DNA of 38,979 bases from Marinitenerispora sediminis (GTDB lineage: Bacteria > Actinomycetota > Actinomycetes > Streptosporangiales > Streptosporangiaceae), in contig NZ_QEIO01000042.1 in the NCBI RefSeq assembly GCF_003336425.1, positions 1 to 38,979 on the forward strand, given 5' to 3'. The translations under genes and the position numbers were made by a program. Position 1 is the stretch's first letter, and every line of letters begins with the position of its first letter. Under the pieces are notes generated by a model that saw nothing but the letters and a program-made list of their open reading frames with translations, had not been told where the DNA came from and did no database searches. Shown piece after piece: positions 8,860 to 15,254 of this stretch.

Positions 8860-9876
8860 GTGCCGGAAACCCCGAACCTGGACGACCTCGACCGCGACCT
8901 GATCGCGGCACTGCAGCACGCGCCCCGCGCGCCCGTCAACGTCCTGGCCGACGTGCTGGACACCTCTCCCAGCACCGTCAAGCGCCGGATGCACCGCCTC
9001 CTTGCCGAGCGCCTGGTCCGCGTCATCGGCCAGCTCGCCTGGTCGGCGTTCTCCGACGCCCACCCCCGCCACGTGTGGATCAGCACCGCGCCGGGCCAGG
9101 CGCAGGACGTCGCGCGCCGCCTGGCCGCCCGGCCCGAGATCCAGCTGGTGGCCATCACCAGCGGACGCGCCGACGTCTACTGCGTCGCGCACCCGCCCAG
9201 CCGCGAGCACGTGCGCGACCTGCTCACCCGGGACATCCCGTCCGTGCCCGGTGTCGCGGCGACCCAGTCCGACCTGGTGCTGCGCGCCGTGACCCGCGCC
9301 GACTCCTGGCGGCTGGACCGGCTCTCCGCCGAGCAGGTCGCCGCGCTCGCCCCCCGGTCCGACCCGCCGCCGACCGCCGCCCGACCAGGGCCGCTGTCGG
9401 ACCAGGAGACGCGGGCGGCGCGCCTGCTGCACGCCGACGCCCGGCTCAACTCCGGCGACCTCGCCCGGGCGCTCGGCGCCAGCCAGTCCACGGCCTACCG
9501 ACTGATCCAGTCGCTGCTGGAGCGCGGCGTGGTCCGTCCCCGGGTCGAGGTGGAGCCGGCCCTGCTCGGCATGCGGCTGGAGGCGGTGCTGTCGGTCAGC
9601 GCCGCCGCCGGGTCGATCGCCGACGTCGGCACGGCCCTGGCCCGGCACCGCTCCGCCCGCTACGTGTCCGTGGTGGCGGGCGCCTCCTCCGTGATCCACC
9701 ACGGGGCGTTCCGCGACGAGGACCAGCTCGCCGACTTCCTCTCCGATGACCTGGCGGGCATCCCCGGCGTGACGGCCGTGCAGGTGTCCGTGGTCCTCGA
9801 CGTGCTGCGCCGGTACTGGATCCACCGCAGCGGCGTCCGGCTCGGCGAGCCGGTGCCGCTGCTCACCCCGGGGTGA
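8860..9876 (+). CDS. Lrp/AsnC-family regulator with two tandem modules
   Basis: A 338-residue regulator built from two Lrp/AsnC halves. The first HTH (LDDLDRDLIAALQ, then LADVLDTSPSTVKRRMHRLL) spans about residues 6-50, followed by a ligand-binding RAM-like domain. The second HTH (LARALGASQSTAYRLIQSLL) is near residues 205-225, followed by another RAM-like domain ending at a VPGVTAVQVS-like strand. Single-module Lrp proteins are about 150 residues, so this is the doubled actinobacterial type. The GTG at 8860 is chosen because codons further upstream overlap the operator and -10 sequences. It is divergent from the AbgT/M20 operon and is its likely regulator, probably sensing an amino acid or aminobenzoyl compound. 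Confidence 0.9.
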   Translation: MPETPNLDDLDRDLIAALQHAPRAPVNVLADVLDTSPSTVKRRMHRLLAERLVRVIGQLAWSAFSDAHPRHVWISTAPGQAQDVARRLAARPEIQLVAITSGRADVYCVAHPPSREHVRDLLTRDIPSVPGVAATQSDLVLRAVTRADSWRLDRLSAEQVAALAPRSDPPPTAARPGPLSDQETRAARLLHADARLNSGDLARALGASQSTAYRLIQSLLERGVVRPRVEVEPALLGMRLEAVLSVSAAAGSIADVGTALARHRSARYVSVVAGASSVIHHGAFRDEDQLADFLSDDLAGIPGVTAVQVSVVLDVLRRYWIHRSGVRLGEPVPLLTPG

Positions 9877-9882
9877 GCAGCG
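9857..9882 (+). terminator. 26-bp perfect palindrome over the Lrp gene stop codon
   Basis: Positions 9857-9882 read the same on both strands, centred on CCCC|GGGG. The TGA stop (9874-9876) lies inside the right arm. As RNA it would fold into a stem of up to about 11 bp with a tight loop. No U-tract follows, as is common in actinomycete terminators. Confidence 0.6.
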
Positions 9883-10149
9883 CGCCGCGAGCGCGGCGCC
9901 ATCGGTGCCGAGCCGGACGTACAGTGTCCGCCTGCGGCTGCCGGCGCACCAGAGCTGGGCACCCGAGGGCCCGGGCGGTGATCCGCTGCCAGTCGCGGCG
10001 CGGATACCTGCGGCGCAGGACCCGGGGGACGGTCGCGGTGGGAGCGGAAGCGGTCACAGGCGCCAGCGTAGGTCCTCGCCGGACGTACCCGCGGGCCCGG
10101 CCGGGCCCGCTGCGCAGGGGCGGCCTGGACCGAGCCGTCGGAACGCCAC
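9883..10149. other. Intergenic stretch with a possible small remnant on the minus strand
   Basis: A minus-strand frame from a GTG near 10058 down to the palindrome encodes about 62 residues rich in Arg (VPRVLRRRYPRRDWQRITAR at its start). No ribosome binding site and no known motif support it as a gene; it may be a remnant. Nothing else is recognisable. Confidence 0.25.
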
Positions 10150-10155
10150 TAGCGT
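10150..10155 (+). promoter_or_regulatory. Putative -10 TAGCGT for the first methyltransferase gene
   Basis: TAGCGT lies 26 nt before the GTG start at 10181, leaving room for a short leader containing GAGGGGG (10170-10175) as ribosome binding site. An ATG at 10167 opens a five-codon frame (MRGPP) whose TGA overlaps the GTG start, so translation could be coupled, but this may be chance. Confidence 0.4.
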
Positions 10156-10180
10156 GGCACCGAGACATGAGGGGGCCGCC

Positions 10181-10855
10181 GTGAACGCACCGGACGCCGT
10201 CGCCCGGTTCACCGGGTTCGCCGACCACTACGACCGGATGCGTCCGGAGCCGCCGCCGGAGCTGCCGGACGTGCTCACCCAGTGGGCGGACGTGTCGGCC
10301 CCGGAGGTGGTCGACCTGGGAGCCGGCACCGGGCTGTCCGCCCTGCTGTGGTCCGGACGCGCGGCCCGCGTCACCGCCGTGGAGCCGTCCGCCGACATGC
10401 GGGCGCTCGCCGAACGGCGGTTCGCCGGACTGCCCGAGGTCGCGCGCCTCCTGCGGCCCGGCGGGGTCTTCGCCGCCTTCGACTGCGACTGGCCGCCCTG
10501 CGTGGACGCCGAGACCGACACCGCCTACGCCGCGTTCGAGGCCGCCTACCGGGATGTGGAGGTGCGGCGCGGGGTACGCCCGCCGCACGCGGCCAAGGCC
10601 GGCCACCTGGGCCGCATGCGGGAGAGCGGCCTGTTCCGGCACACCGTCGAGATCGCCCTGCACAAGCGGGACACCGGTGACGCCGAGCGGCTGCTGGGGT
10701 TGGCGCTGAGCCAGGGCGGCGTCGTCGCGCTGCTGGCGGCCGGCACGACCGAGGAGGAGATCGGCCTGACCCGGCTGCGCGAGGTCGCCGCCCGGCGGCT
10801 GCCCGAACCGCGGGCCTGGTGGTGGACCTACCGCGTCCGGCTGGGCGTGCGGTGA
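10181..10855 (+). CDS. SAM-dependent methyltransferase with apparent internal deletion
   Basis: A 224-residue protein that opens like a class I methyltransferase: FTGFADHYDRMRPEPPPELP, then SAM motif I VVDLGAGTGLSALL and the acidic post-I VTAVEPSADMRALAERR. Directly after FAGLP the sequence jumps to EVARLLRPGGVFAAFDCDW, the block that normally lies some 45-50 residues further on. The usual strand with an acidic adenine contact (motif II) and the aromatic HWM-like segment are missing, while the reading frame is kept. The C-terminus ends normally (WWWTYRVRLGVR). Either a clean in-frame deletion inactivated the enzyme or the assembly lost a segment. The start is GTG at 10181 after GAGGGGGCCGCC. 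No function beyond the family can be given. Confidence 0.8.
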   Translation: MNAPDAVARFTGFADHYDRMRPEPPPELPDVLTQWADVSAPEVVDLGAGTGLSALLWSGRAARVTAVEPSADMRALAERRFAGLPEVARLLRPGGVFAAFDCDWPPCVDAETDTAYAAFEAAYRDVEVRRGVRPPHAAKAGHLGRMRESGLFRHTVEIALHKRDTGDAERLLGLALSQGGVVALLAAGTTEEEIGLTRLREVAARRLPEPRAWWWTYRVRLGVR

Positions 10856-10905
10856 CCTCCGGCATGGAAGGGAACCGGTCGGCCGCGGGCGCCGTCTCTA
10901 CCGGT

Positions 10906-11286
10906 ATGCACGGACAGCGGGACACCGGGCCGGGAAACGCGGGCCGCGGCGGGGATCCGGTCGATCGGAGCGTCGTCCGCGCCCGGGGGCTGCTCGTCGC
11001 CCTCACCGGAGCGCTCCTCCTCGTCGGCGGCTTCGTGACGCTGGACGCGGTGCAGTGCGGGAGGAGCGGCCGCGACGCGGTCTTCATCGAGCCCGGGGAG
11101 AGCTGCCGCGCCACCTCGTTCTGGCAGGGCGGGGAGGTGGTCCGCAGCTACGAGGAGCAGAAGCGGCTCGACGACGTGAAGAGCTACGGCCTGTTCGCGT
11201 TCGGCGGCCTGCTGGCCGCCGCGGGCGCCGCCATGGTCGTGCGGCCGGACCGGCCGCGCCTGCGCCGGGCACGGCGACCGGGCTGA
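10906..11286 (+). CDS. Small two-helix membrane protein of unknown function
   Basis: About 126 residues with two hydrophobic helices (LLVALTGALLLVGGFVTLDAV and YGLFAFGGLLAAAGAAMVV) flanking an outside loop. The loop holds two cysteines, a PGESC motif and SYEEQ; a similar PG(D/E)xC...YEE loop occurs in small actinomycete membrane proteins of unknown role. An alternative in-frame ATG at 10864, 9 nt after the methyltransferase stop, would add 14 residues. Neither start has a clear ribosome binding site. The ATG at 10906 is preferred because it leaves a typical short cytoplasmic tail. The C-terminus is a basic cytoplasmic tail. Confidence 0.7.
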   Translation: MHGQRDTGPGNAGRGGDPVDRSVVRARGLLVALTGALLLVGGFVTLDAVQCGRSGRDAVFIEPGESCRATSFWQGGEVVRSYEEQKRLDDVKSYGLFAFGGLLAAAGAAMVVRPDRPRLRRARRPG

Positions 11287-11475
11287 GCCCGCGACGCGCC
11301 CCCTCCCCGTCCGCGGCCGCCTGGCCAGAGCGCGGCCGCACCGTGCACACGTCGGGGCCCGCTCGCGGCGTGCCTGCGGTAGCCCGGGGAGGCTGCCCGG
11401 TGCCAGCCCCGCCGGGCAGCGTCCGCCGTCCCGGTGCGGCGCGTCGCCTCGGTTCCGCTTGGGCGGTCGGCCGCG

Positions 11476-11517
11476 GGTTGGCGCCCGGTGCGCAGCGGTT
11501 GGCGCGCATCGCCAACC
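11476..11517 (+). promoter_or_regulatory. Triple GGTTGGCG operator-like repeat upstream of the inhibitor gene
   Basis: GGTTGGCG occurs at 11476-11483 and 11497-11504, exactly 21 bp (two helical turns) apart. Its inverse complement CGCCAACC is at 11510-11517, forming a perfect 8-bp inverted repeat with a 5-nt spacer. The array ends about 20 bp before a -10 box, so it would overlap the -35 region. This looks like a binding site for a dimeric regulator; the protein is unknown. Confidence 0.6.
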
Positions 11518-11537
11518 CACGGGCCGTCCGCGTTCCC

Positions 11538-11543
11538 TAGGGT
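11538..11543 (+). promoter_or_regulatory. -10 TAGGGT for the I36-type inhibitor gene
   Basis: TAGGGT sits 34 nt before the ATG at 11578. The implied leader contains GAAGGGG as ribosome binding site. The expected -35 position falls within the end of the GGTTGGCG array. Confidence 0.45.
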
Positions 11544-11577
11544 GGCCGCACAACAGCGCTCGGGCGAAGGGGCATCC

Positions 11578-12156
11578 ATGCGCAGACACACGCTCACCAT
11601 CGCGGTCGGCCTGCTGGCCGCCTTCGCGACGACCACGGGGGCGGCTCACGCCGCGGCCCCGGCGGCGCAGCCGTTCGCGTGGCAGGCCGAAGCCGCCGAC
11701 CTGACCCGGGCGCAGGCCACCGCGCTGCAGTCCGAGGTCGACACCTACCTTGCGGAGCTGGGAGGAACCCAGGTCGCCCTGAACCAGATCGACCTCGACG
11801 GCGCCGGGGCGGTGCTGGTCGCCCTGCCCGGAGAGGCGCAGCCGCGCGACTTCACCTCCGAAGGAGGCCGGGCCGCAGCCGCCGACCGGTGCCTCAACGC
11901 CGCCTGGTACACCGGTTACTTCTGTGCCTACCAGGGGACTCACTACACGGGGACCCGCATCGACATGTGGGACTGCGGCAAGGTCATGTACATTCCCGGG
12001 CACTGGGGCCGTGGGTCGTGGATCAACAACCAGAGCCGGGGGATGCGCGGCTACATGTACGACAATTACGACACCACCATCTACGTGACCCCCGGCGCGC
12101 GCAGCTACCACGCCACCGGGGACTGGGGCCCCGTGGGGTCGATGATCCCCTGCTGA
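11578..12156 (+). CDS. Secreted peptidase inhibitor family I36-like protein
   Basis: A 192-residue secreted protein. Residues 1-25 are a Sec signal peptide (basic MRRH, a hydrophobic core, AHA before the cut). The middle region is variable. The C-terminal 85 residues carry a beta/gamma-crystallin-like I36 fold with four cysteines (CLNAAWYTGYFCAYQ, WDCGKVM, final IPC) and many aromatic residues; members include the Streptomyces metalloproteinase inhibitor SMPI. A segment SWINNQSRGM matches the typical second Greek-key part. The role is probably protease inhibition or cell-surface protection outside the cell. The start has GAAGGGGCATCC upstream. Substrate protease is unknown. Confidence 0.85.
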   Translation: MRRHTLTIAVGLLAAFATTTGAAHAAAPAAQPFAWQAEAADLTRAQATALQSEVDTYLAELGGTQVALNQIDLDGAGAVLVALPGEAQPRDFTSEGGRAAAADRCLNAAWYTGYFCAYQGTHYTGTRIDMWDCGKVMYIPGHWGRGSWINNQSRGMRGYMYDNYDTTIYVTPGARSYHATGDWGPVGSMIPC

Positions 12157-12454
12157 CACCCGCCGTCCCTCCGGGGCGCGCCGCATGACGGCCGGGCCCG
12201 CCGCCGGGAAGCTGCCGCGCGTTCGCGGCGGCACCTCGGCGGCGGTGCTCTCCGTCGTCTCGGCGCCGGGGGCTCGGATGGCGTTCAGGACGTGGGTGGA
12301 CACGGTGGAGTCGCCGGTGTCGCCCGCCGGTGATGACGGGAGTCGTCGCGGACCCGCGCGGTCGCCAGGATCGCGTCGGAGGCGCCGTCGCCGACTCACC
12401 GGCGGTAGGCCGCGGACGCCTGGACGCGTGTGCGGACCGGCCCGGAGTCCGCGT
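12157..12454. other. Intergenic region with no recognisable gene
   Basis: About 300 nt between the inhibitor stop and the leader of the efflux pump. It is GC-rich with no motif-bearing frame. Its last part must contain the -35 of the leader promoter, which is weak by eye. Confidence 0.5.
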
Positions 12455-12460
12455 TATGCT
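12455..12460 (+). promoter_or_regulatory. -10 TATGCT of the efflux-pump leader transcript
   Basis: TATGCT is followed by 7 nt (GACCGGC) and then an ATG. The predicted transcript would start on, or one base before, this ATG, making the leader peptide leaderless. No clear -35 is visible. Confidence 0.55.
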
Positions 12461-12467
12461 GACCGGC

Positions 12468-12500
12468 ATGCCCGCCTCGGACAGAATCCGCCGCCCCTAG
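12468..12500 (+). CDS. Predicted 10-residue leader peptide (MPASDRIRRP)
   Basis: ATG at 12468 to TAG at 12498-12500 encodes MPASDRIRRP. It starts 7 nt behind a TATGCT -10 box and lies 106 nt before the GTG of a drug-efflux-type MFS pump. Codons 6-8 read Arg-Ile-Arg and are followed by Arg-Pro. Arg/Lys-X-Arg/Lys is the established arrest motif for macrolide- and ketolide-bound ribosomes in several erm leader peptides. The last codons form the left arm of a GC hairpin. It is too short for gene callers. Translation and function are inferred, not shown. Confidence 0.5.
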   Translation: MPASDRIRRP

Positions 12501-12597
12501 CGGCGGCGTGACCCTCCACTGAGTCCGCTTCGCCGCATCAGCGTCAGATGCCGGTGCGGTCGTTCGTGCTGCCCGGCTCCCATGCGATCCGCGGAGC
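12488..12597 (+). promoter_or_regulatory. Putative attenuator with alternative helices and masked ribosome binding site
   Basis: Helix 1:2 pairs CCGCCG (12488-12493, inside the leader peptide frame) with CGGCGG (12501-12506). Helix 2:3 would instead pair GCGGCG (12503-12508) with CGCCGC (12531-12536). Near the pump start, GCTCC (12576-12580) can pair with GGAGC (12593-12597), which holds the Shine-Dalgarno GGAG; TCCGC (12524-12528) can also pair with GCGGA (12591-12595). A ribosome stalled on the leader would cover arm 1 and shift the pairing. In this GC content short helices arise by chance, so the model needs folding and probing data. Confidence 0.4.
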
Positions 12598-12606
12598 AAG
12601 CACATC

Positions 12607-14004
12607 GTGCAGACCATCTCGCTCGGCGGCCGGAAGACACTCGTCCTGGTCGCCGTCCTGCTGTCCACTCTCACCTTTCCGTTGACCATCACCGGCGCCG
12701 CTCTGGCCCTGCCGGACATCCGGGCGGACCTCGGTGCCGATCTCGCCGCCGCCCAGTGGGTGGTCAACGCCTACAACGCCTGCTTCGCCGGCTTCCTGGT
12801 GTTCGCGGGCTCGCTGGCCGACGTGGTCGGCCGGCGGCGGATCTTCGCCGCCGGGGTCGGCCTGTTCCTCACCGCCAGCGCCCTGTGCGGCATCGCTGGT
12901 GACATCGCCGCCCTCAACGGCCTGCGGGCGCTCGCGGGGATCGGGGCCGCGGCAGCGGTCACCGGCGGTTCGGCGGTCCTCGCCGAGACGTTCGACGGCC
13001 CGGCCCGGACCCGCGCGTTCGGACTGCTCGGCACCGTGCTGGGCGCCGGGACCGCGTTCGGGCCGACCGTCGCGGGGCTGCTGGTCGACCTGCTCGGGTG
13101 GCGTGCCGTGTTCGCCGCGCCGGCCGTGGTCGCCGGGCTGGTCCTGGCGCTGGTCCCGTTCCTGCCCCCGTCGCGCGGCGCGAGGGGGCGGCGGGTCGAC
13201 TGGCCCGGCGCGGTGCTGTTCACCTCGGCGCTGCTGCTGCTGATCTCCACCCTGGTGGAGGGGCCGGAGCGGGGGTTCGGCAGCCCGGTGACCGTCGGCG
13301 GCTGCATCGCGGCGGCCGCCCTCGGTGTCGTCTTCACCGTCGTGGAGCGCCGCCGAGCCGACCCGATGTTCGAGCTCGGCCTGCTGGCGAACCGCCGCTT
13401 CCTCTCGTTCGCGGTGGCGGCGGGCGCGATCATGGCCGTGCTGGTCCCGCTCCTGGTGTACCTGCCCTCCTACCTCATCACGGTCGTGGGGCTGGACGCC
13501 GGGCGCGCCGGCCTGTGGCTGCTCATGCTCACCGTTCCCACGGTCCTGCTGCCGTCGGCGGGCGCGGAGCTGGCCAAACGCCTGCCGGCGGTGCTGGTCG
13601 TGGCCGGCTCCGTGGCGCTGAGCGGAACCGGAGCGCTGCTGCTGACGACCATCGGCCCGGACAGCACGCCGCTGCGGCTGCTGCTGCCGTGCCTGCTGAT
13701 CGGCGCGGGCGCCGGCCTGACCAACGGCCTGCTGGACGGGCTGGCGATCAGCAGCGTCCGGTCGGACCAGGCCGGCACCGCAGCAGGCATGTTCAACACC
13801 GTCCGGATCACCAGCGAGACGATCGGGATCGCCGCGGTCGGCGCGGTACTCGCCGCGCTGACCGCCGGCGGCCTCGCGGGCGAGCCCTACACCGCCGCCC
13901 TCCGCGCCGTGTGCGGCGGGCTGGCCGGTCTCGCGGCCCTCGCCGCGGTGTGCGTCGTCGCCCTGTCCCGGCGTGCCCCGGGCACGCCGCCGGCGGGCGG
14001 CTGA
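12607..14004 (+). CDS. MFS drug-efflux transporter, DHA2-like
   Basis: A 465-residue proton-coupled exporter with about 14 predicted membrane segments. Motif A is seen as GSLADVVGRRRIF (about residues 68-80), and motif C-like GTVLGAGTAFGPTVAGLL lies in helix 5, a mark of drug:H+ antiporters. The late MFNTVRITSETIGIA segment is also typical of DHA2 members. The N-terminal ALALPDIRADLGAD and QWVVNAY match the EmrB/QacA class. The start is GTG with GGAG ten bases upstream, and this GGAG can be paired in a leader hairpin. A strong terminator follows the stop. Substrates are probably lipophilic antibiotics or dyes, but cannot be specified. Confidence 0.9.
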   Translation: MQTISLGGRKTLVLVAVLLSTLTFPLTITGAALALPDIRADLGADLAAAQWVVNAYNACFAGFLVFAGSLADVVGRRRIFAAGVGLFLTASALCGIAGDIAALNGLRALAGIGAAAAVTGGSAVLAETFDGPARTRAFGLLGTVLGAGTAFGPTVAGLLVDLLGWRAVFAAPAVVAGLVLALVPFLPPSRGARGRRVDWPGAVLFTSALLLLISTLVEGPERGFGSPVTVGGCIAAAALGVVFTVVERRRADPMFELGLLANRRFLSFAVAAGAIMAVLVPLLVYLPSYLITVVGLDAGRAGLWLLMLTVPTVLLPSAGAELAKRLPAVLVVAGSVALSGTGALLLTTIGPDSTPLRLLLPCLLIGAGAGLTNGLLDGLAISSVRSDQAGTAAGMFNTVRITSETIGIAAVGAVLAALTAGGLAGEPYTAALRAVCGGLAGLAALAAVCVVALSRRAPGTPPAGG

Positions 14005-14008
14005 CCCG

Positions 14009-14046
14009 CCGGCCGCCGCCGGGCGCCGAAACCCGGTGGCGGCCGG
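14009..14046 (+). terminator. Strong hairpin terminator after the efflux pump
   Basis: CCGGCCGCC (14009-14017) pairs with GGCGGCCGG (14038-14046), and CCGGG (14019-14023) with CCCGG (14032-14036), joined by a G-U wobble. The 8-nt loop is CGCCGAAA. The 15-bp stem begins 5 nt after the pump stop codon. No U-tract follows. Confidence 0.75.
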
Positions 14047-14072
14047 CCGGGCCGGGCTGCCATGCTGCCGCC

Positions 14073-14699
14073 ATGCCCGAGGATGTTGACCACCGCGCCC
14101 TGGTGCGGCGCGGCTATGACGTGCTGTCCGAGCGCTACCGGGGCGACGGCGACACCCCCGCCCGGCACCTCGCCTGGGCCGCCGAGCTGCGTGCCCGGCT
14201 ACCCGCGCGGGCGCGGGTGCTGGACGCGGGGTGCGGCAACGGGATCCCGGTGGCGGCCGACCTCAGCGCGCACGGGCACGCGGTCACAGGGGTGGACGTC
14301 AGCGGCGTCCAGGTCGCCCGCGCCCGGCGGCTGGTGCCCGGTGCGCGCTTCGTCCGCGCCGACCTGACCCGCACGGGGTTCGCCGCCGGCAGCTTCGACG
14401 CCGTCGTGTGCCTCTACGTGCTCATCCACCTGCCGCGGCAGGAGCAGCCGGAGGTGCTCCGCCGCATGTGCCGGTGGCTGCGGCCGGGCGGCTGGCTGCT
14501 GGCCGTCACCGGGGAGACCGACTGGACCGGGACGGAGCAGAACTGGCTCGGCGGGCCGGCCCCGATGTGGTGGAGCCACCCGGACGCCGGCACCTCGCGA
14601 CGCTGGCTCGCCGCGGCGGGCTTCCAGGTGGTGGCCGAGGAGTTCGTTCCCGAAGGCGCCGGAGGCCACCGGCTGTTCTGGGCCCGCCGGCCGGCCTGA
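14073..14699 (+). CDS. Class I SAM-dependent methyltransferase
   Basis: A 208-residue methyltransferase with all class I blocks in place: motif I VLDAGCGNGIPVA (about residue 49), post-I acidic VTGVDVSGVQVARAR, motif II-like SFDAVVCLYVLIHLPR, and motif III WLRPGGWLLAVTGE. Contrast this complete domain with the shortened one at 10.2 kb. The later GTEQNWLGGPAPMWWSHPDA is a substrate-side segment of the UbiE/Methyltransf_25 type. The ATG lies 6 nt behind CATGCT, a near -10 box, so the message may be leaderless; there is no ribosome binding site. It stands alone between two terminators. Small-molecule O- or N-methylation is likely; the substrate is unknown. Confidence 0.88.
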   Translation: MPEDVDHRALVRRGYDVLSERYRGDGDTPARHLAWAAELRARLPARARVLDAGCGNGIPVAADLSAHGHAVTGVDVSGVQVARARRLVPGARFVRADLTRTGFAAGSFDAVVCLYVLIHLPRQEQPEVLRRMCRWLRPGGWLLAVTGETDWTGTEQNWLGGPAPMWWSHPDAGTSRRWLAAAGFQVVAEEFVPEGAGGHRLFWARRPA

Positions 14700-14705
14700 C
14701 CGGGC

Positions 14706-14729
14706 GGGCGTCCCGGCACGCGGACGCCC
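14706..14729 (+). terminator. 8-bp hairpin after the second methyltransferase gene
   Basis: GGGCGTCC (14706-14713) pairs with GGACGCCC (14722-14729) around an 8-nt loop. It starts 7 nt after the stop codon of the methyltransferase gene, the usual place for an intrinsic terminator. Confidence 0.65.
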
Positions 14730-15254
14730 CCCGGGGCCGCTGCGGCACCGCGCCGGCACCGGACCCGGGTCCCGCGCCCCTCCGCCGACGCGCCGAGAAG
14801 GCCCTCATCGTCCGGACCTGCTACGGCGACGACGCGGCATCGCGGAAGCCGCGGCGCCCGATGACGCCCCCGGCCGACTCTTCTCCCGGAGCCGGACTTC
14901 CTCCAGCGGGCGGCCGGTCCGCTGGCCGGAGGGGCCGACCCGCGTCACCGCGGGATGCGCCCCGCGTCCGCCGGAGCGGGTGCCCGTACCCGGCGGTGGC
15001 CCTCCCCGCGCACCGGGGCGGGGAGGGGCCGGACGAACGGAGGGGAGTTCCGGCTCCACCCGGAGATGCCGCTCGGCATCGCGGTGGCGCCGGGTACCGG
15101 CGCCGGCTCCTTGCCGGGGCACCGGGGATCCTCCGCCGCGCGCCCGGGACGGTTCGGCGAGACGCGCCCCGCCCGGCCGTCGGCAGGCGGCTGACGCGCA
15201 GGGGGGCGCACTCGCCGAGCGCGCCCCCTGGCACCGGACCGGCCGCCGGTGCGC
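14730..15254. other. Convergent intergenic region rich in hairpins
   Basis: No gene is supportable. Inverted repeats visible by eye are: 14998-15030 (CTCCCCGC with GCGGGGAG, extended by GGCC/GGCC), 15065-15080 (GATGCCG with CGGCATC, 2-nt loop), 15086-15104 (GGCGCCGG with CCGGCGCC, GTA loop), and 15199-15232 (AGGGGGGCGC with GCGCCCCCT-type arm). The last lies directly after the F420 oxidoreductase stop on the minus strand and is its likely terminator. The others could be a bidirectional termination zone or remnants of a repeat family. Confidence 0.6.

Noticed and set aside
9863-10061. 62-codon minus-strand frame upstream of the methyltransferase
   Set aside because: No ribosome binding site or motif; ends inside the Lrp-gene palindrome; kept only as a possible remnant.
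10167-10184. Five-codon frame MRGPP overlapping the first methyltransferase start
   Set aside because: The -10 box to ATG distance (11 nt) is not leaderless-like, there is a usable ribosome binding site for the main gene, and such tiny frames arise by chance.
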